DNA from: Catellatospora sp. IY07-71
Lineage (GTDB): Bacteria > Actinomycetota > Actinomycetes > Mycobacteriales > Micromonosporaceae
Direction: 5' to 3'
Length of the DNA: 64,000 nt
Assembly: GCF_018326265.1 (NCBI RefSeq)
Contig: NZ_AP023360.1
Coordinates: forward strand, 2,471,501-2,535,500
Shown in pieces: positions 58,517-64,000 of this stretch (its first letter is position 1; every line of letters starts with the position of its first letter). The notes beneath the pieces are model-generated. The model was not told where the DNA came from. It saw nothing but the letters and a program-made list of their open reading frames with translations, and ran no database searches. The translations under genes and the position numbers were made by a program.

Positions 58517-60337
58517 ATGACCAGACCCAGCCCGGAGACACTGGCCCAGCGGGCCGCGGCGCAACGGTCCGCGCCCCCCGCCGCCACCAGCGCACAGTCC
58601 GCCCCGGTCGCGGTGACCGGCGCGCAGAGCCTCGTCAAGTCGCTGGAGGCGCTCGGGGTCGAGGTGGTCTTCGGCATTCCCGGGGGCGCGATCCTGCCCG
58701 CGTACGACCCGCTGTTCGACTCGAAGCTGCGCCACATCCTGGTGCGCCACGAGCAGGGCGGCGGCCACGCGGCCACCGGCTACGCCCAGGCCACCGGCAA
58801 GGTCGGGGTCTGCATGGCGACGTCCGGGCCGGGCGCCACCAACCTGGTCACCCCGATCGCCGACGCCTACATGGACTCGGTGCCGCTGGTGGCGATCACG
58901 GGCCAGGTGGCCCGGCCGGCCATCGGCACGGACGCCTTCCAGGAGGCCGACATCCAGGGCATCACCCTGCCCATCACCAAGCACAACTTCCTGGTGCAGG
59001 CCGCCGAGGACCTGCCCCGGGTGCTGGCCGAGGCGTTCCACCTGGCCGCCACCGGCCGCCCCGGCCCGGTCCTGGTCGACATCCCGAAGGACGTGCTGCA
59101 GGCGCAGACCACGTTCAGCTGGCCGCCCGCGCTGGACCTGCCCGGCTACCGGCCCACGCTGCACCCGCACGGCAAGCAGATCCGCGAGGCCTCCCGCCTG
59201 ATCATGGCGGCGAAGCGGCCGGTGTTCTACGTCGGCGGCGGCGTGCTCAAGGCGCAGGCCACCGAGGTGCTGCGGGAGCTGGCCGAGCTGACGGGCATCC
59301 CGGTGGTCACCACGCTGATGGCCCGTGGCGCGTTCCCCGACTCGCACGCCCAGCACGTCGGCATGCCCGGCATGCACGGCACGGTGTCGGCGGTGTACGC
59401 GCTGCAGCGCAGCGACCTGCTGATCACGCTGGGCGCGCGGTTCGACGACCGGGTCACCGGCAAGCTGGACAGCTTCGCCCCGGACGCGCAGGTGATCCAC
59501 GCCGACATCGACCCGGCCGAGATCGGCAAGAACCGCCACGCGGACGTGCCGATCGTGGGCGACGTCAAGCACGTGATCGAGGAGCTGATCACCGCGCTGA
59601 AGGGCGAGACCCACCCGGCCCGGGACGAGTGGTGGGCGCAGCTCAACGACCTGCGCACCCGCTACCCGCTGGGCTGGGAGGAGCCGGAGGACGGCACCCT
59701 CGCGCCGCAGTATGTGATCAAGCGGCTGGGCGAGATCGCCGGCCCGGACGCGGTCTACGTCGCGGGCGTGGGGCAGCACCAGATGTGGGCCAGCCAGTTC
59801 ATCTCGTACGAGAAGCCGGCCACCTGGCTCAACTCGGGCGGCCTGGGCACCATGGGCTACGCGGTCCCGGCCGCGATGGGCGCCAAGGTGGCCCGGCCCG
59901 ACGCGGTGGTCTGGGCGATCGACGGCGACGGCTGCTTCCAGATGACCAACCAGGAGCTGGCCACCTGCGCGCTGGAGGGCATCCCGATCAAGGTGGCCGT
60001 CATCAACAACGGCAACCTCGGCATGGTCCGGCAGTGGCAGACGCTGTTCTACAACGAGCGCTACTCCAACACCGACCTGGGCACGCACAAGCACCGCATC
60101 CCCGACTTCGTGAAGCTCGCCGAGGCGCTGGGCTGCATCGGCATGCGCTGTGAGTCGGCCGAGGACGTCGACAAGACCATCGAGGCCGCGATGGCGATCA
60201 ACGACGCGCCCGTGGTCATCGACTTCGTGGTGGGCAAGGACGCGATGGTGTGGCCGATGGTGGCCGCCGGCACCAGCAACGACGAGATCATGTTCGCCCG
60301 GGGCGTGCGCCCGACGTTCGACGAGGATGACATCTGA
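58517..60337 (+). CDS. ilvB: Acetolactate synthase large subunit
   Basis: The 606-residue catalytic subunit forming acetolactate or acetohydroxybutyrate from pyruvate. It has an N-terminal Ala/Pro-rich extension (about 1-30), the cofactor glutamate in [30 protein letters not shown], the FAD region ([30 protein letters not shown]), and the ThDP motif [14 protein letters not shown]...[12 protein letters not shown]. It is followed by ilvN with a TGATG overlap. Expression is probably controlled by the attenuator at 58369-58467. Confidence 0.97.
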   Translation: MTRPSPETLAQRAAAQRSAPPAATSAQSAPVAVTGAQSLVKSLEALGVEVVFGIPGGAILPAYDPLFDSKLRHILVRHEQGGGHAATGYAQATGKVGVCMATSGPGATNLVTPIADAYMDSVPLVAITGQVARPAIGTDAFQEADIQGITLPITKHNFLVQAAEDLPRVLAEAFHLAATGRPGPVLVDIPKDVLQAQTTFSWPPALDLPGYRPTLHPHGKQIREASRLIMAAKRPVFYVGGGVLKAQATEVLRELAELTGIPVVTTLMARGAFPDSHAQHVGMPGMHGTVSAVYALQRSDLLITLGARFDDRVTGKLDSFAPDAQVIHADIDPAEIGKNRHADVPIVGDVKHVIEELITALKGETHPARDEWWAQLNDLRTRYPLGWEEPEDGTLAPQYVIKRLGEIAGPDAVYVAGVGQHQMWASQFISYEKPATWLNSGGLGTMGYAVPAAMGAKVARPDAVVWAIDGDGCFQMTNQELATCALEGIPIKVAVINNGNLGMVRQWQTLFYNERYSNTDLGTHKHRIPDFVKLAEALGCIGMRCESAEDVDKTIEAAMAINDAPVVIDFVVGKDAMVWPMVAAGTSNDEIMFARGVRPTFDEDDI

Positions 60338-60855
60338 TGAGTAAGCACACGCTGTCCGTGCTCGTCGAGAACAAGCCCGGTGTGCTGGCCCGGGTCGCGG
60401 GGCTGTTCTCCCGGCGGGGGTTCAACATCGACTCGCTGGCGGTGGGGGAGACCGAGCACCCCGAGGTGTCCCGCATCACGGTGGTCGTCAACGCCGACGA
60501 GCAGCCGCTGGAGCAGGTCACCAAGCAGCTGAACAAGCTGGTGAACGTGCTCAAGATCGTGGAGCTGGAGCCGTCCACCGCGGTGCAGCGCGAGCTGCTG
60601 CTGGTCAAGGTCCGGGCGGACCGGCCGGTGCGCTCGCAGGTGCTGGAGACGGTCGAGCTGTTCCGGGCCAAGGTCGTGGACGTGGCCCCCGACGCGCTGA
60701 CCATCGAGGCGACGGGCACCGCCGAGAAGCTCGACGCGCTGCTGCGCGACCTGGAGCCGTACGGCATCAAGGAGATGGTGCAGTCCGGCCTGGTCGCCAT
60801 CGGCCGCGGCTCCCGCAGCATCACCGCCAACCCCGCCCTGCGCCTGGCCGCCTGA
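60337..60855 (+). CDS. ilvN: Acetolactate synthase small (regulatory) subunit
   Basis: A 172-residue subunit that gives feedback inhibition by valine. The N-terminal ACT domain (HTLSVLVENKPGVLARVAGLFSRRGFNI) and the C-terminal domain (about 80-172) match the bacterial family in length. ATG 60337 overlaps the ilvB stop, so stoichiometric coupling with the large subunit is likely. A short hairpin (60863-60881) precedes ilvC. Confidence 0.97.
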   Translation: MSKHTLSVLVENKPGVLARVAGLFSRRGFNIDSLAVGETEHPEVSRITVVVNADEQPLEQVTKQLNKLVNVLKIVELEPSTAVQRELLLVKVRADRPVRSQVLETVELFRAKVVDVAPDALTIEATGTAEKLDALLRDLEPYGIKEMVQSGLVAIGRGSRSITANPALRLAA

Positions 60856-60862
60856 CCACCCG

Positions 60863-60881
60863 TTGCCCCGGGACGGGGCAA
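60863..60881 (+). terminator. Weak hairpin between ilvN and ilvC
   Basis: A 7-bp stem TTGCCCC/GGGGCAA with a 5-nt loop, no T tract. It may partly reduce or process the transcript; ilvC starts 100 bp later. Confidence 0.4.
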
Positions 60882-60968
60882 GACGATCACTTAGTGGGAC
60901 GCGGTACGGCCGCGGACCGGAGCGCGGCAGCCGAGGGCGAAGATGCCGGGGCGCCGCGAGCGACCTGA

Positions 60969-61991
<1,023 letters not shown>

Positions 61992-62040
61992 TCTTTCCTC
62001 TCCCATACCGTCCAGCCGCCGAACCATGCGGCCTGGGCCT

Positions 62041-62078
62041 ACCGGGCCGTGCCAGGAGACCCCTGGTCACGGCCCGGT
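62041..62078 (+). terminator. ilvC terminator
   Basis: A stem of about 16 bp (62041-62056 with 62062-62078, one bulge) followed by TTTCTATGTTTTC, 50 bp after the ilvC stop. Confidence 0.85.
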
Positions 62079-62315
62079 TTCTATGTTTTCGCGGCTTTCG
62101 CCGCGACGACCCCGCCGCCGCTGCTCCCGGCCCCGGTTGACCGGTTAACGAGTCGGGCGGAAACGGACTGAGCAGCACGAACGTGAGTACCGTCACGGCG
62201 CCGGTTCGGCGTGCGAAGCCCGGCCGAACCCGTAGCATCGCGTGGGTAGGGGCCCGAAGCGCAGTGCGGCGGTCCGGGCTTGTGAGGTCATCCAACTCTC
62301 TCCGTGAGGCAAGCT
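62079..62315 (+). promoter_or_regulatory. serA upstream region
   Basis: 237 bp between the ilvC terminator and serA. TAGCAT at 62233-62238 is a candidate -10, giving a leader of roughly 70 bases. No attenuator or riboswitch-like structure is clear. Confidence 0.4.
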
Positions 62316-63917
62316 GTGACTCCCGTCGTTCTCATCGCCGAAGAACTCGCTCCCGCCGCGCTCGACGTGCTCGCGCACGACTTCGACGTGCGCCACGTGG
62401 ACGGCACGGACCGGGCGGCGCTGCTTGCCGCGCTGGCCGACGCCGACGCCGTGATCGTGCGGAGCGCCACCCAGATCGACGCGGAGGCCATCGCCGCCGC
62501 GCCGCGCCTGAAGGTCGTCGCCCGTGCCGGCGTCGGGCTCGACAACGTCGAGGTGCCCGCCGCCACCGCCCGTGGCGTCATGGTCGTGAACGCGCCGACC
62601 TCCAACATCGTCTCGGCCGCCGAGCAGGCCATCGCGCTGCTGCTCGCGGTCGCCCGCAACACCGCCTCGGCCTCCTCGGCGCTGAAGAACGGCGAGTGGA
62701 AGCGCTCGAAGTACACCGGTGTCGAGCTGCAGGGCAAGACCGTCGGCGTGGTCGGCCTCGGCCGCATCGGTGTGCTGTTCGCGCAGCGCATCGCCGCCTT
62801 CGGCACCCGCCTCATCGCGTACGACCCGTACGTGCAGCCGGCCCGCGCCGCGCAGCTCGGGGTCCGCCTGGTGGGCCTGGAGGAGCTGCTGCGGGAGAGC
62901 GACTTCATCTCGATCCACCTGCCGAAGACCCCGGAGACCGTGGGCCTCATCGGCGCCAAGGAGCTCCAGCTGGTCAAGCCCGAGGTGCGGATCGTCAACG
63001 CCGCCCGCGGCGGGCTGATCGACGAGGAGGCGCTGGCCGACGCGCTGGCCGAGGGCCGGGTCGCCGGCGCCGGCATCGACGTGTACCTCAAGGAGCCGTG
63101 CACCACCTCGCCGCTGTTCCAGTTCGACAACGTGGTGGCCACCCCGCACCTGGGCGCCTCGACCCACGAGGCGCAGGACAAGGCCGGTCTCGCGGTCGCC
63201 AAGAGCGTCAAGCTGGCGCTGCAGGGCGAGTTCGTGCCCGACGCGGTGAACGTCCAGGCCGGCGGCGTGGTCGCCGAGGAGGTGCGGCCGCTGCTGCCGC
63301 TGGCGGAGAAGCTGGGCAAGGTCTTCACCGCCGTCGCCGGTGGCGTGGCCGCCGGGGTCACCGTCGAGGTGCGCGGCGAGATCGTCAACCAGCACGACGT
63401 GTCGGTGCTGAAGCTGGCCGCCAGCAAGGGCCTGTTCAGCCCGATCGTGGAGGAGCAGGTCACCTACGTCAACGCGCCGCTGATCGCGGCCGACCGCGGC
63501 GTCGAGATCGACCTGACCACCAACCCCGAGGTCAACGAGCACAAGAACCTGGTGACGGTACGCGGCGCGCTGCCCGACGGGCGCACCGTCTCGGTCGCCG
63601 GCGCGGTGGTCACCCACGGCCTGCGCGAGCAGCTGAAGCTCACCGAGCTGGACGGCTTCGACCTGGAGCTGGACGCCGAGGGCAACCTGCTGTTCTTCCG
63701 CTACCAGGACCGGCCCGGCGTGGTCGGCGCGGTCGGCACCGTGCTCGGCGCGGTCGGAGTGAACATCGCGGCGATGCAGGTGGCCCGGCGTGAGGCCGGC
63801 GGCGAGGCGCTGATGACGCTGACCGTCGACTCGCCGGTCCCGGCGGACCTGCTGCAGCGCGCCGCCGAGAACATCGGCGCGGGCTCGGTCAGCGCCGTCG
63901 ATCTCACCGATGAGTGA
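62316..63917 (+). CDS. serA: D-3-phosphoglycerate dehydrogenase
   Basis: A 533-residue first enzyme of serine synthesis, oxidising 3-phosphoglycerate with NAD+. It has the Rossmann motif VGVVGLGRIGVLFAQR, Arg in VNAARGGLIDEEALADAL, Glu in DVYLKEPCTTSP and His in VATPHLGASTHEAQ. An intervening domain (about 320-455) and a C-terminal ACT domain (LLFFRYQDRPGVVGAVGTVLG) give the long type 1 form of actinobacteria, normally inhibited by serine. GTG 62316 with GAGG at eight bases is preferred to GTG 62304. Confidence 0.96.
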   Translation: MTPVVLIAEELAPAALDVLAHDFDVRHVDGTDRAALLAALADADAVIVRSATQIDAEAIAAAPRLKVVARAGVGLDNVEVPAATARGVMVVNAPTSNIVSAAEQAIALLLAVARNTASASSALKNGEWKRSKYTGVELQGKTVGVVGLGRIGVLFAQRIAAFGTRLIAYDPYVQPARAAQLGVRLVGLEELLRESDFISIHLPKTPETVGLIGAKELQLVKPEVRIVNAARGGLIDEEALADALAEGRVAGAGIDVYLKEPCTTSPLFQFDNVVATPHLGASTHEAQDKAGLAVAKSVKLALQGEFVPDAVNVQAGGVVAEEVRPLLPLAEKLGKVFTAVAGGVAAGVTVEVRGEIVNQHDVSVLKLAASKGLFSPIVEEQVTYVNAPLIAADRGVEIDLTTNPEVNEHKNLVTVRGALPDGRTVSVAGAVVTHGLREQLKLTELDGFDLELDAEGNLLFFRYQDRPGVVGAVGTVLGAVGVNIAAMQVARREAGGEALMTLTVDSPVPADLLQRAAENIGAGSVSAVDLTDE

Positions 63918-63949
63918 GCGGACGCTTGCGTAGCGTGGTGTCTGCTGGG

Positions 63950-63961
63950 TAACCTGCTGGG
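63950..63961 (+). promoter_or_regulatory. Leaderless promoter -10 at window end
   Basis: TAACCT at 63950-63955, then six bases, then GTG 63962: the same spacing as the other leaderless genes here. Confidence 0.5.
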
Positions 63962-64000
63962 GTGTCCACTGCGGACACGCCCGTTACGCGGGGACGGACG
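63962..64000 (+). CDS. Start of an unidentified gene, cut by the window end
   Basis: An open frame from GTG 63962 to the last base (VSTADTPVTRGRT). Its start is supported only by the preceding TAACCT box. Thirteen residues are too few to assign a family. Confidence 0.4.
   Translation, partial: MSTADTPVTRGRT

Noticed and set aside
55776-60094. Long antisense frames opposite the second GGDEF-EAL gene and ilvB
   Set aside because: Both lie across intact conserved genes on the other strand and are compositionally typical of shadows.

Overview
The window is high-GC (about 70%) actinobacterial chromosome. Gene content, strong G/C third-position bias, GTG starts and many genes starting directly downstream of a TANNNT -10 box point to Actinomycetota, most likely Micromonosporaceae; the genus cannot be named from this sequence alone. 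It looks like core chromosome: I see no tRNA or rRNA genes, phage, transposase, integrase or CRISPR array.

Layout. 1-12 kb: 3' part of a large NAD-glutamate dehydrogenase, a GH3 glycosidase divergent from a ROK regulator, an ABC-2 exporter pair, an orphan ABC ATPase, small membrane proteins and an enoyl-CoA hydratase. 12-22 kb: an IlvG-type ThDP enzyme, a secreted beta-helix protein, and an MFS / PLP aldolase-racemase / lactone oxidase / GH1 beta-glucosidase operon. 22-30 kb: two DUF202 membrane proteins, a GNAT, a 57-aa Cys protein, etfBA, cysteine desulfurase, mnmA and a MetE-like protein. 30-42.5 kb: an HxlR regulator divergent from an SDR, ADP-ribosylglycohydrolase, ligA, a GNAT, a GGDEF-EAL protein, and gatCA and gatB separated by an aquaporin with altered NPA boxes. 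42.5-54 kb: metallophosphoesterase, PQQ-type sugar dehydrogenase, an ECF sigma factor with a membrane partner, a 2-hydroxyacid dehydrogenase, a BNR-repeat protein with a MoaD-thioesterase fusion, a LacI regulator and glyA. 54-64 kb: ilvD, a second GGDEF-EAL protein, ilvB-ilvN-ilvC behind a transcription attenuator, serA, and the start of one more gene.

How genes connect. IlvBN, IlvC and IlvD supply the shared steps of valine/isoleucine synthesis, and SerA plus GlyA supply serine, glycine and one-carbon units. The cysteine desulfurase probably feeds MnmA for tRNA 2-thiolation, and GatCAB corrects mischarged tRNAs. EtfBA collects electrons from acyl-CoA dehydrogenases. Two c-di-GMP proteins imply cyclic-dinucleotide signalling.

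The most striking unexplained structure is a set of intergenic hairpin elements in five unrelated sequence families (called A-E here). Each family occurs at two separate loci in this 64 kb, and there is a sixth single-copy hairpin (F). Other highlights are the ilvB attenuator with a leaderless leader peptide, the MoaD-hotdog fusion, an 18-bp divergent promoter with overlapping -10 boxes, and a roughly 56-bp insertion flanked by a 9-bp duplication.
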